Shown here piece after piece: positions 44,430-54,700 of a stretch of DNA of 64,000 bases. The notes beneath the pieces were generated by a model that had not been told where the DNA came from, did no database searches, and saw only the letters and a program-made list of their open reading frames with translations. Position 1 is the first letter of the stretch, and every line of letters begins with the position of its first letter. The position numbers were made by a program, and so were the translations under genes. Source of the DNA: Turritopsis dohrnii (lineage: Eukaryota > Cnidaria > Hydrozoa > Anthoathecata > Oceaniidae); the NCBI GenBank assembly GCA_027922465.2, contig BQMF02000646.1, forward strand, positions 62,001-126,000, written 5' to 3'.

Positions 44430-45185
44430 CCCATAGAAGATTTAAAAATGTCAAGTAGCAGTGAGGGAAGAGCTATCTCTTGTGAAAGGGAAAGCATTTA
44501 AACAACATAGAAAAGAAAAAGAGACAATTGCACAAGAGAAGGATTTGGAAGAGAAGAATAAAGGAGAAGGTTCTACTGCTGCTAACAACAAGAAGACCAA
44601 AGAAGAAGAAGGAGAAAAGAAAGGAGCCAAAGATTGGACGGAAGATGAAGTATCTATCCTTATAGATATGCTTGAAGAAAGACCTTGCTTATGGGACTGT
44701 TTCTAGTGTTTTAGCCGTAGCTGTATCATCGTTAAAAACTAAAATTAATGGCCTGAGGGCACAATTGGGAAGGGAATTGGCTAAGGTGAACAAGACAAAG
44801 AGTGGACAGAGCACTGGCGAACTGTATGTTCCCAGCTGGGTCCATTATCAGCGCCTTTTGTTCTTTGTGCCTGTGGTTTAATCAGCTAAAAGTAGACACA
44901 CTCACAAACGTAAAATTGAGGTGGAAAATCTCGAAAATGACGAAGATGAAGACACCAACGTGCCAACACACAAGAAATAAAGCATTGCTGAGCGCATATT
45001 AGAGTTACTATCCAAATGCACTGAGGCGATTACCAAACTAGGCAAGGCTACCGAAGCTACCCCTCCCGAACTTTGCTGCTTACGTAGACGAAAGACTGTG
45101 AAACCGTGAAGGAAGATAGCCTGAAAAACGAATTTCTGATGTGCTGTTCGATATTGAAATGCAAACCAACAAAGACGCGCATGTA
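44430..45185 (+). pseudogene. MADF/Myb-SANT-like protein remnant
   Basis: A charged N-terminus (KEEEGEKKGAKDWTEDE) leads into a Myb/SANT-like domain, LIDMLEERPCLWD, followed after a frame change by VSSLKTKINGLRAQLGREL, NKTKSGQSTGELYVPSWVHY and, in another frame, ERILELLSKCTEAITKLG. The order of parts is that of one protein broken by at least two frame changes and a stop. Such proteins accompany Harbinger-type transposases and occur as domesticated regulators. It is not the same family member as the double-MADF gene at 27540-28670. No transposase lies next to it. Confidence 0.65.
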
Positions 45186-46419
45186 AACCGGCCAATGATG
45201 TATGGGAATTGTTCCAATCATTCCCGTAATTCTCAGTTATCTCCCGAATCTATCCTGCAACAACCTCCATAATATTGCTTTGGAGTTACTTTAAGCAATA
45301 TTCTAAGTTGTTGAAAGAATTTCTATTTGTTTTGAAACTCTGCTTATTACCCCATTGAGGGACTTTAAAGGATTTTATCGCATTGAATTATGGTAGTTGT
45401 AGAGATGTGCTTGGAAGATGACGGAATTATGGGAACTGTGAATTAAATCAAAAATGAAAAAAAATAAACAAAATAAACACAACATTATTGAGCCTAAGTG
45501 CTTCAAGTCGTAGTGTGACAAGATTCAAAGCACTTACTAAGTCAGCATCACTTAATGTTTCATAAAAGTTGTTCAAATCACCTACAATAGATAAGGCTGC
45601 TTGACTTGACTTTATTTGTAAATAATTATTGTAAATAAAATAACATTTTTATTTTTGGTCAGCGCCGTAAGGTAGCTGATCTTTCATTTCCCCGTGTCCG
45701 TCAGTCAGTCAGTCCGTGTGTGTGTAATGTTGCAGTTCTTCACGCCCAAGTTAAACGCCCGTTATTGCTAACCTTCGATTTTGCAGTTTAAAATGAGAAA
45801 GTTTAAGCTAAATTAATTGATTTTACAAGATAAGAGTGCTAGAATATCACATGTAAGTTATTATATACAAAATGTATTCAATTTCAGTAATGTAAAAAGG
45901 AATTTTTTAAATGCGCCCTCCTCCTTATTCTCACCGAATTCCAGTGCATTCTGGGATCGAACCATTGCCATGCTGCTGTTGTAACCTTCATGGCGACGAG
46001 CTTTTAGAAGATAAGAGTGCTAGAATATTATTATCAAAGTATACTTGCGAAAGAAAAATATAATCACCAGAGTAACTGTTATAAAACATCTGCAACCACG
46101 TATCCAAATCTGAGATACAATTTCAAAAAGGAGGAAGAAAAAAAGCCAGGTAAGAAAATATTATATCATATTAATATACCACGTGAAGACTAAGTTGTGT
46201 TGTGTGGCTCTTGACTGTCGTGCGTGGGGTAATTAGTTATTATATGCCCTTAAAGATTTTTAGTTAAGACTTGATAGCAGCTTTAATTGGCCCCCATTAT
46301 TATTTAACTGATATAAAGTCTGAATTGTGAGGTTGCTCGTCATCTTAAAAACATTGGGAAAAGATGGTAAACAAAGCAGAAAAATTGTTTCTCAGAGATA
46401 TTGAATTGTTATATTATCT
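45186..46419. other. Intergenic, no supported gene
   Basis: A direct repeat AGATAAGAGTGCTAGAATAT occurs near 45828 and 46010, and a short TCAGTCAGTCAGTC / GTGTGTGT run near 45705. Otherwise featureless. Confidence 0.45.
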
Positions 46420-46521
46420 CAGGGGAAGAAATTTTGGTGAAAAGAAATTTGGCGGCATAAAAATTTGGCGGAATTAGCAGGAATCTGATTTGGCAGAATG
46501 CAAAAGTTCATTTAACTTGGC

Positions 46522-47826
46522 CAGTCTGGGAAATCCTTATAATTGCACGCTTAACTTCTATGGGTGTAACATTGCAATTGCACGCTTAATTTTCCGCCCT
46601 GCCTGGAGAAGCTTAACTGGAATAGGTGGGTTCAGTTTTTCTTTAAACGGGAAAACACGTAGTCCAATGGGGAAAAACTGATTTTTGTATCTTATTCTAC
46701 GATAAATTTTACGTAAAACAGTCCTGGCATTTCAGATTCGTTTCCAGGAATATTGGATAGAAAATGCCAAGAAAAAAAAAAGCCAAATTTATCGGTCTCG
46801 AATTTCTGGGGGGCATCCCTATGTAGGGGGGGGCATGAAATTTCTGGGGAGGCAAATGGGGTTAGACCTCACAAAAATAAATTTTTCAGTAGTATTGTAA
46901 TTTGAAATTTCAACTATTCTCATTTTTGAAATTGACAATTCTCATTTTGAAATTATAACTATATACAATTCAACATATTTACACGTGACTGTCCAGGGGT
47001 TTTTGATAACAAATAACAAAACGTTTTTCACTAACGAAAAACATTTTCTTGCTTTTTGTTTATCTTGATTTTTGTTTACATTTTAAATTCAGATGTGCTA
47101 GTTTACATGATCATGATGATAATGTTGTATTTGTTTCAATTTTACTACATTTCTTATCATCCCACATATCAGATCCCATTTGTTGAATGTCTGTCTTTGC
47201 TTCAATTTCTTAATAAATCTCAGAATTCCCCTCATTTACTTACTAATGTGAATGAATAAGATTTGCCAGTCAGTTGATCTGTGTAGTGTGATATCAGTTA
47301 GATACACCAAAGCGGTCAAAATTATCACTATTTGAGAAAAATGAGTTTCGTAACTTTTTCTGGGGGGGGGGGGGCAACTGACAAAAGTGATTTTCAGGGG
47401 GGGGCATTTAACACGTGGGGGGCAAAAACTTATTTCAAAATTAGGGGGGGGGCACTCCAATGTAGGGGGGGGGGCAGCAAATTTCTGGGGGGGCACCGGA
47501 ACCCCCTTCCAACTATGCCACGAGGAAGTTCTTTCAGGAAACTTTGATATAAAATTTATACAGTGATATTTTGAAGTTTTGTAGGAGATATGAATGGATT
47601 TAAAACAATTCTTGATAGCGAAGCCAAATATGAAAGGAAAGTTTGAGTCAAGCGTTTTCAAAATGGTAGCTTTTTAAGGCTGTAATTGCATGTTTACCGC
47701 CCGCATCTTGACGATTTCGTAGCCGTGTAATAGCACTCTTTAAAAGTTGGCGTTTTAGCATAGGAGTGTAATTGCACTGCTAATTCGCAGAAGTTAAGCG
47801 TGCAATTATACAGATTTCCCAGACTG
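46522..47826. mobile_element. hAT-like non-autonomous element with TTGGC duplication
   Basis: Inverted ends CAGTCTGGGAAATC ... GATTTCCCAGACTG extend into matching GCACGCTTAACTTC / GAAGTTAAGCGTGC blocks. The 5-bp repeat TTGGC flanks both sides (46517-46521 and 47827-47831). CAG-type ends with a 5-bp duplication fit 5-bp-duplicating hAT groups, by inference. The interior holds poly-G arrays and no gene. Confidence 0.75.
46804..47505 (+). repeat. Poly-G minisatellite segments
   Basis: G runs of 6 to 13 bases separated by short spacers (GGGGCATTT, GGGGCACTCC, GGGGCAGCAAATTTCTGG) at 46804-46860 and 47362-47505. The same spacer words recur, so the units amplified from each other. Such runs may form G-quadruplexes. 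Confidence 0.75.
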
Positions 47827-48585
47827 TTGGCATTAAACTGGCCAGGAGGTATTTAATTTGGTGGACAAATAAATAATTACAGTGCAAAAACATTGTATCT
47901 ATTTAAAAGGTTTTCAACAACAAATGATAACATAGCTAAATCTCAGCAATGTTTAATATTGATAAGTAAATTAAAATTAGAGTCCTTCGTCATCCATAAT
48001 AAAATTGAAGATGTCTCTATTGGATCATCATCTTAATATTTACCAGAATCATTAACTGGTTTCACTTTCAAAGACGTCATTTGTATTTGTCGGTAGGAGA
48101 GTGATGTTTTGGAAAGGATCAATTGTGGGCAAAGCTGCAGACCCATTGTTGGCAGTGTCAACAATGCCAGATTTTACAGCTGTTATTAACAGGAATTAGA
48201 GTGAACTTTAAGTTGTAATAAGTTATATTATAAATTATTTGCGCAAAACAATACTTTACAACAAATTATACTGGACACGGATAGTTTTCATGAGAAACAA
48301 TGAAGTTGTTTATCTTTTTTGCATATCTCTGATTAAAAACAGAAAATTAAATATGGTGGATAAAAAGACTTAAAATTTGAGAAGAATTTAATTTGGCAGA
48401 TAACAGCAAACCATAAAATTTGGTGAGAATTTAATTTGGCGCATAACAAAAAATAAGATTATAATGGAATTTAATTTGGTGGTTAAAGGCAAATTTTATG
48501 AAATCTGCAAAATTTTCTTCCTACCAAATTTCTTCCCCTAAGGTTTGTAACTATGGTTCAATTCCAAACACTAGCATACAGTAAG

Positions 48586-49023
48586 TACCATTTTCCTCTA
48601 ATAAACGCTGCGGCGTTTATTACAAATTCCAGTTTTTGTATGCTACGTTTAATAGGGGGCGGCGTTCATCAGAGGGCGGCGTTTATTACAAAATGAAAAA
48701 TGGACAGTAGCAAACTTTAACAATAATGCTTCCTTAGCCTTAAAAAGGTTACAAAAGATTGTGTGAAAACGTTTTACACAAAAGATACGTTCGGAAAAAT
48801 GTCGAAGAAGAACAATATCACTGTCACCTTTCTCTTATGAAAACATTTATAGCAATCAATTACACATCAAATATTCATGCAAAAGTGAATGAATTTGCTG
48901 ATAGAAAACAAATAAAACTATTAGCTATTAAACCAATTCTTGTTTAGCCTGTATTCTATAGGGCGGCGTTTACTACAATTGTTCGGCGATAAGTGAGGGC
49001 AGCATTTATTAGAGGAAATACGG
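48586..49023. mobile_element. MITE with CCTCTAATAAACGC ends
   Basis: Left ACCATTTTCCTCTAATAAACG and right ATTTATTAGAGGAAATACGGT are inverted, with GGCGGCGTTTATTAC modules inside. The end sequence and module style match the MITE at 15558-16016. The 62-codon frame within has no known domain and is taken as repeat sequence. Confidence 0.7.
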
Positions 49024-49712
49024 TGTATACTAAAAGAGAAAGAAATTGAGAGTACTTGAAGCACAACTAATAACAGAAGTAATGACTGTAAGTGTGAATA
49101 CTTGAGAGAAAAAATGCGGTAAAGAATGGAAAAATTAAAAGAAACAATTTCTTTCTAAAATGAACATAGACTTATGTATTGATGTATACAATAAACCCTT
49201 TAAGCATCTCATGTAGGCAAAAAACAAACTGCAAACATTTGAACCAAATCTCTGTTTGAACACAACCAAATGACAATGTTTTTTGGAAACATAATAACAA
49301 TTACAATGAAATTGAGTTTTACCTTCCCTTTACTCACTGCGAATGGTTATCATAATTCATAAAATAAAAATCAGATTTTTTGTTTCTTGTAATTTAATAT
49401 TCATAATATTCAGTGATGTGATATGCTGTTAGATATAACTGTTCTTCTCTTACTTTTAGGAAACGACACAACTACTTGGCTAATCTTCCAATCTCACCTC
49501 ATTTGAGGGCCGCCTGATTTGGCGGAAACGTAAGTTCACGGACGTGAACAGCCAAAACTCGTAAATCTCAAAACTCAGAAAAAGTAAAACGTAAAACTAG
49601 TAACTGAATTCTGAAGTTGAATATTGATAAAAGTATCAAAGTTGTTGTAGTTGTTTTTGCTGCGGATATGATTTCCGTTGATGCATATCGTATCACCATA
49701 GGTAGTTTCTAT

Positions 49713-50365
49713 GGGGCTGATTACATGATCACTTTTTATCCCGGGTACCGGGCTGAAAAGTATCGCCAATATTTTCCAGCCCTGTATTACATGAAAAAAT
49801 TATACACGTGTTGCGCGAAATGAATAGCGATGTGAACGATGTGTTTCTTCTCAAAAAGTATATTCTCTTAATTGGAATGTTGTGTTTTCAACTTAATGTT
49901 TTAACAAGAACTTTAGAATGGACGAAGATTCTTTTCATCTTCTGTGTGAACATTTAAGACCTTACATTTCACCTGACCATAATTCTCCTAATCATCGTAT
50001 CCTCAGCCTGAGACCATGTCGTTGGTCCATCTAAACTTAAACTTTTTAGTTTTGTTGGATTGACTCGTGTTTGCTTCTGAAGACGCCATGTTTATAATGA
50101 AAATATACTACACTGCGCATGTGTTGAAATCAAATCTCATCCCGGATACCGGGCTGGCTCGGTTATTTGATATTACATGTACCCTTTTTGGCTCGACACC
50201 CGAGATATCTCGGTTTGCCAAACCGAGATATCCCGGAGGCCGAGACAAAAAGTATACATGTAATTGCACTTATAAAAATAAGAGAATTTGTTAGACAAAG
50301 TGAGCTAGCCCGGCACCCGAGATATCCCGACACCCGGGACAAAAAGTGATCATGTAATCAGCCCC
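49713..50365. mobile_element. 653-bp MITE with 33-bp inverted ends
   Basis: Ends GGGGCTGATTACATGATCAC and inverted copy match over 33 bp with one mismatch, flanked by TAT. Inner palindromes such as CGGTTTGCCAAACCG and repeats of CCCGAGATATC add secondary structure. It lies 100 bp before the Helentron start codon, so it may lie in the element's leader or just outside it. Confidence 0.8.
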
Positions 50366-50464
50366 TATGCCGCCACCAAGGTATCCCGGGCTAATAGGGA
50401 CAAGGATTCATTTGACTGTTATGGAACTGCAAGTGGGGCCTGTTTCTTTTTAAGAAGCTTGCCG

Positions 50465-51730
50465 ATGTTTTATTTTTTGCTTCTGTGTGTTAATATGATT
50501 TTGATAAGGGCCGGCGATGTTGAATTAAATCCGGGACCTGTTCCTTCTGTCACAGTTAGTGGTTCGTTTAGTCAAGGCGATCTCCGCTTCAATGAATCTG
50601 CCGGTAAACAATGCGCATGCAACGCATTATGGTCTATTTGTTATTCGGCCCTAAAGAATTTGCGGTATTGGTCTCAATGGGATTTAGATCGTATATTAAC
50701 TTCAGGTAATGATTTGTACAGGAAGTTAGGCGTCTCTGGTTATCTTTCTTTTGATGACTTACCTGACAGCGTACAATACAACAGTTTTAACATAACCCTT
50801 GAAAAGCATGGTGTGGTCACGGGGATTTTACATTCAAATAGCGATAATTTCCTCTTTCGTTTTCATTGTGGAAATGCCACGGGAGCTCTTTTCATCACAA
50901 GTGGTTTTGCAACGGCTTTGTTTTGGGCGAATGAGTTTACTTACATTTTCGATTCGCATGCCCGTAATCAGATCACAGGCTTACCAGATTCTGATGGCGT
51001 GTCCGTGTTAATGAAATTTGATTCTGTCAGTTCTGCGGAGGAATATATCAAAACCTTTTATCTTGATGTCAACGGACAAACAGACAGCGTTTATTATCAG
51101 GTTCAGAGTTACGATGTGCGGATTAGTGCTGATGCTTTAGTAGAGGTTCGAAGACTTCTAAGAACTGAGAAGTGTCGTCATGAACGTAAACGTAAAGTAC
51201 AAAGTTCTGCTGAAAATGAAAAAAATCGGGCAAAAGCACGGGCTCATATGCAAAGTTATCGGGCTGGCATTTCCTCCGACCAAAAATCAGAAATGCTTAA
51301 AAAAAATCGTAATAACATGAATAATCAACGGGCTTCGTTTACCAATGATCAGAAATCAAAACATAGGGAAAAGAATCGGATACGGATGCAAAATCAGAGG
51401 GTTGGATTATCTGATGAACAAAAATTTGAACAAAGGGAAAAGAATAAAACTAGAAAGCAAAATCGTAGGATCAGATTATCGGATGAACAAAAATCTGAAC
51501 TCAGAGAAACGAATCGAACTATACAGCAAAATCGGAGGGCTGGATTATCGGATGAACAAAAATCTGAACTCAGAGATATGAATCGAACTATACAGCAAAA
51601 TCGGAGAGCTGGATTATCTGATGAAATCAAGTCAGAATTGACAAAAAAAACCCGAGTGTATAAGAAAAAACAACGTGCTAATCAATCTGAAGAAATCAAG
51701 TTTGAAGTACGGCAAAAAAAATCGGGTTGA
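50465..51730 (+). CDS. Helentron N-terminal ORF: 2A, protease-like, STPR
   Basis: The ATG at 50465 (rather than a TTG at 50459) starts a 25-residue leader, hydrophobic first (MFYFLLLCVNMILI), then the 2A motif DVELNPGP. Next, about residues 35-220, is a cysteine-protease-like domain with GKQCACNAL as candidate nucleophile and FDSHARN as candidate Asp-His, similar to deubiquitinase-like (C76/OTU-type) domains seen at the N-terminus of animal Helitrons. From 51260 come seven 23-residue STPR-like basic repeats. The frame stops at 51730, seven bases after leaving an A8 run; the real protein continues in the next frame. Likely DNA binding, with possible ubiquitin removal. Confidence 0.82.
   Translation: MFYFLLLCVNMILIRAGDVELNPGPVPSVTVSGSFSQGDLRFNESAGKQCACNALWSICYSALKNLRYWSQWDLDRILTSGNDLYRKLGVSGYLSFDDLPDSVQYNSFNITLEKHGVVTGILHSNSDNFLFRFHCGNATGALFITSGFATALFWANEFTYIFDSHARNQITGLPDSDGVSVLMKFDSVSSAEEYIKTFYLDVNGQTDSVYYQVQSYDVRISADALVEVRRLLRTEKCRHERKRKVQSSAENEKNRAKARAHMQSYRAGISSDQKSEMLKKNRNNMNNQRASFTNDQKSKHREKNRIRMQNQRVGLSDEQKFEQREKNKTRKQNRRIRLSDEQKSELRETNRTIQQNRRAGLSDEQKSELRDMNRTIQQNRRAGLSDEIKSELTKKTRVYKKKQRANQSEEIKFEVRQKKSG
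50516..50539 (+). promoter_or_regulatory. 2A-like translational recoding motif
   Basis: Codes D-V-E-L-N-P-G-P, a full match to the 2A consensus D(V/I)ExNPGP, preceded by RAG. 2A makes the ribosome skip the last Gly-Pro bond. Here skipping would release a 24-residue hydrophobic leader and a protein starting with Pro. When skipping fails, the leader could act as a signal peptide, as proposed for N-terminal 2A in some invertebrate proteins. Confidence 0.85.
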
Positions 51731-51743
51731 TAAACAAAATAAA
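51260..51743 (+). repeat. Seven 69-bp units coding STPR-like repeats
   Basis: Each unit encodes 23 residues of the form R-A-G-L-S-D-E-Q-K-S-E-L-R-x-x-N-R... Units start at 51260 and then every 69 bp. The seventh (51674-51743) is 70 bp because of one extra A in the A8 run at 51714-51721; its 23-residue pattern continues only if the frame changes there. Score-and-three-peptide repeats bind DNA in other proteins. Confidence 0.85.
51714..51721 (+). other. A8 run at the frame change in the Helentron ORF
   Basis: Eight A residues precede TCGGG. Upstream coding is in one frame and downstream coding in the next; one A fewer would join them. This is either a one-base mutation or sequencing error, or a site where polymerase slippage or ribosomal frameshifting makes the full protein. 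Confidence 0.7.
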
Positions 51744-54700
51744 CGAATAGGATCGATTGATACATTTAAGAAAGTCATCAAAGAAGGCCCTTATTATATT
51801 TGTGTATGTTGTAACAGAACATTATATAAACAATCAGTTCGAATTTTCGATAATAATATTTATACTATGGATCAAAAAGTGTTTGCCTTTCAAGTTCTCA
51901 GTTTTGACGGCAGTGAATACATTTGTCAAACATGCCATCTAAAGTTAATAAAAGAAAAACTTCCCTGCCAAGCAGTTATTAACGATTTGGAAGTGTTTGA
52001 GCTGCCTGATAACTTTAGTGATGTTCGCAAACTTGAAAAAACGATTATTTCGAAAAGATTGTTATTTAAAAAGATCACTATCATGCCAAAAGGACAATCT
52101 CCTAAAATGAAAGGGGCTGTTTGTAACGTCCCAATACAAGCTGATGACATTTGTAATATTTTGCCAAGAGGATTAGATAACAATGGCATAGTCCAAGTTG
52201 CTTTGAAGAAGAAAATGTCATTTAAATCAAATGTTTTCTTTGAAGCTGTAAGGCCCGATGTTGTTAGAGGAATTTTGATGTATTTAAAACAAAATAATGC
52301 GTTGTATTCTAACATTGAAATAAACATAGAAAATGTGCCTCGCTGTTGGATCGGAGAAATAAACAATGCATTTGAAGATGAGGTCCACTTTGTAAACGAA
52401 AGTCAAATTCCGCATGTCAAACAAGGAGACGAGGAAGAAGACATGAATCCTTTAGATGAATTTCGACTTGCTGTTTCTGAAACTGCGTACGTACCTGAGC
52501 TTGCATACGAAATTAGAGATGATGCAAACGTAACTATTGCACCAGGAGAAAATAGAGAACCTTTGGCTTTAATCTGTGATAATGACTGCGAACTACTTGC
52601 ACATCCATGGTTGTTTCCGACAGGAAAGTTTGGATATACACATGACAGAAAAGAAAAATTGAGTCCTTGTAAATATTTCAACCAAAGACTATTAAATTAT
52701 AAACAAAAGTTTGCTTCGGACTCGGATTATATATTTTTTGCCCAATCACTAATGCAACATTTGAATTTAAACAGATCTATCAACATTGCTATGAAAAAAA
52801 TAAAATCTGACGGATTGACAGCAGGTCAAATCTCCCAAAATTTTAAAGAAAAAATTGGAGAGCTAATAGCTAGTGACGAAGCATTTAATTTCATGAACAC
52901 TTTAAAAGGAACTCCTGCATATTGGAAAAGATTTCTTTTTGAAGTACTAGCCATGGTTAAACAGCTGGGATTGCCAACTTATTTCATGACACTATCTTGT
53001 GCAGATCTTAGGTGGAATGAGTTAGTTGAAATTATAGGGAAATTAAAGGGTATGAATTTAACGGCAGAAGAAATTGAAAATTTGAACTATTTTGAAAGAA
53101 CAAACATTCTTAATAGCAACCCAGTGCTCTTAGCAAGACATTTTCAATTTCGAGTAGAAAATTTTTTCAAACATATAGTTCTGAACGGACCTTTTGGAAA
53201 AGTTATTCATTATGCTATTCGGGTTGAATTCCAAGTGCGAGGTAGTCCCCATGTTCATTGTTTATTATGGGTCGAAAATGCACCTATTTTGAGTGAACAA
53301 AATAAAGACGAGTATGTTGCATTTGTAGATAATGTCATTAAATGTGAACTACCTGAACAGCAAAGCAATGATAAGTTGTTTCGCTTGGTAAAAACATATC
53401 AAACACATAGTCACTCCAGGTCTTGCCGGAAGTATAAAAATATTGAATGTAGATATTCGTTTGGTAAATTTTTCACAAACAGAACGCGTTTAGCTAAACC
53501 AATTTCTGACGAAGTCCCTGTGGAAGCGAAAATTAGAATGCTTCAAGCACGAAAAGAAGTATTAGATAAAGTTCAAAAATATGTCAATGAAAAATTAAAT
53601 CCTAAATATCGCAACATGTATCACCCTACAAAAGAGAGCTACGACCCACCTAAATCCATTGAAAAGATATTACAGGAATTAGATATTGAAGAAGCAAGTT
53701 ATTATCGTTCACTGGAAATGTCACCTGATAGCAGTTATCAGATCCATTTTAAACGATCTCCTGGTTCCTGTTTCATAAATAATTATTTCGAAGATGGTTT
53801 ACTTGCATGGGAAGCAAACATTGACATACAACCTGTTTTAGATTATTACAAAGCTGTAGCGTACATGTGCGCATATCTGTCCAAATCAGAGGATGAATCT
53901 ACAGAAGCAATGAAACAAGCAGCTAAAGAAGCACATGAAACAGGACAAACTGCTTATGAAAAAATGAAATCAGTATCCAAGGCTTACAGAACTCACAGAG
54001 AAATGTCAATCCAAGAAGCAGTTTCAATTGTTTTGCCAGAAATTTGGTTACGTAAAACATGTCCAGCAGTAACCTTTGCAAATAGTAATCTTCCTGAAAA
54101 CCGTTATCGAGTTTGCCGGAGCGAAGAAGAAATAGCAAATATGCCTGATAACGAGACTAATATTTTCAAAAGAAATATGTTGGACCGTTACATGGACAGA
54201 CCAAACTTATCTTTTAAGAAAGGAAAATACGCCTTGATGGATGATCTATGTTTTGCCAAATTTCTCTCCAGCTATGTATTGGATGTAAGAGTCACTGATG
54301 AAGACGAAAATGACTGCCAACCAGAAGTTCTTGAAGATCTGTTGCTCGATGAAAAAAACACCCGCCTACCGACTACTGTCCCACTTATGTCATCAAAAGA
54401 ACGCGTTAAATTGCGTAAAACCAAATGTGTATTAAGATACCATGTACCTAACAAAATAACGAAGCCAGAGGCCTATGCTCATCGTATGTTGTTCATGTTT
54501 TACCCTTTCCGAAATGAAACTGAATTAAAGGCTACTACATCCGGAACATATACAGAAAAAATATTAGATCCAGAAGTTTTAGACGTCATCAACACTAACA
54601 AACAGATTTGTGAACCTTACGGTGAAATAGTTGACAATGCATTTGTTCATTTCAATGCAAATAATGCTAATGGTTTGGATGCAGCTGGAGAACAAGAAAA

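Larger units (their letters stand above)
46420..48540. mobile_element. AT-rich MITE, AGGGGAAGAAATTTGGT ends, carrying a nested element
   Basis: Left AGGGGAAGAAATTTTGGT is mirrored at the right by ACCAAATTTCTTCCCCT. Next to both ends are modules AATTTGGCGG / AATTTAATTTGGTG. The 46522-47826 element is inserted within. Related CGCCAAATTAAAT modules occur at 6370-6570. Target duplication not determined. Confidence 0.55.

Noticed and set aside
47236..47661. 141-codon minus-strand Pro-rich ORF
   Set aside because: The Pro runs are antisense of poly-G arrays; no start context or domain.
51394..51630. Cys/Ser-rich minus-strand repeat protein
   Set aside because: Antisense of the STPR-coding repeats; periodicity comes from the plus strand.
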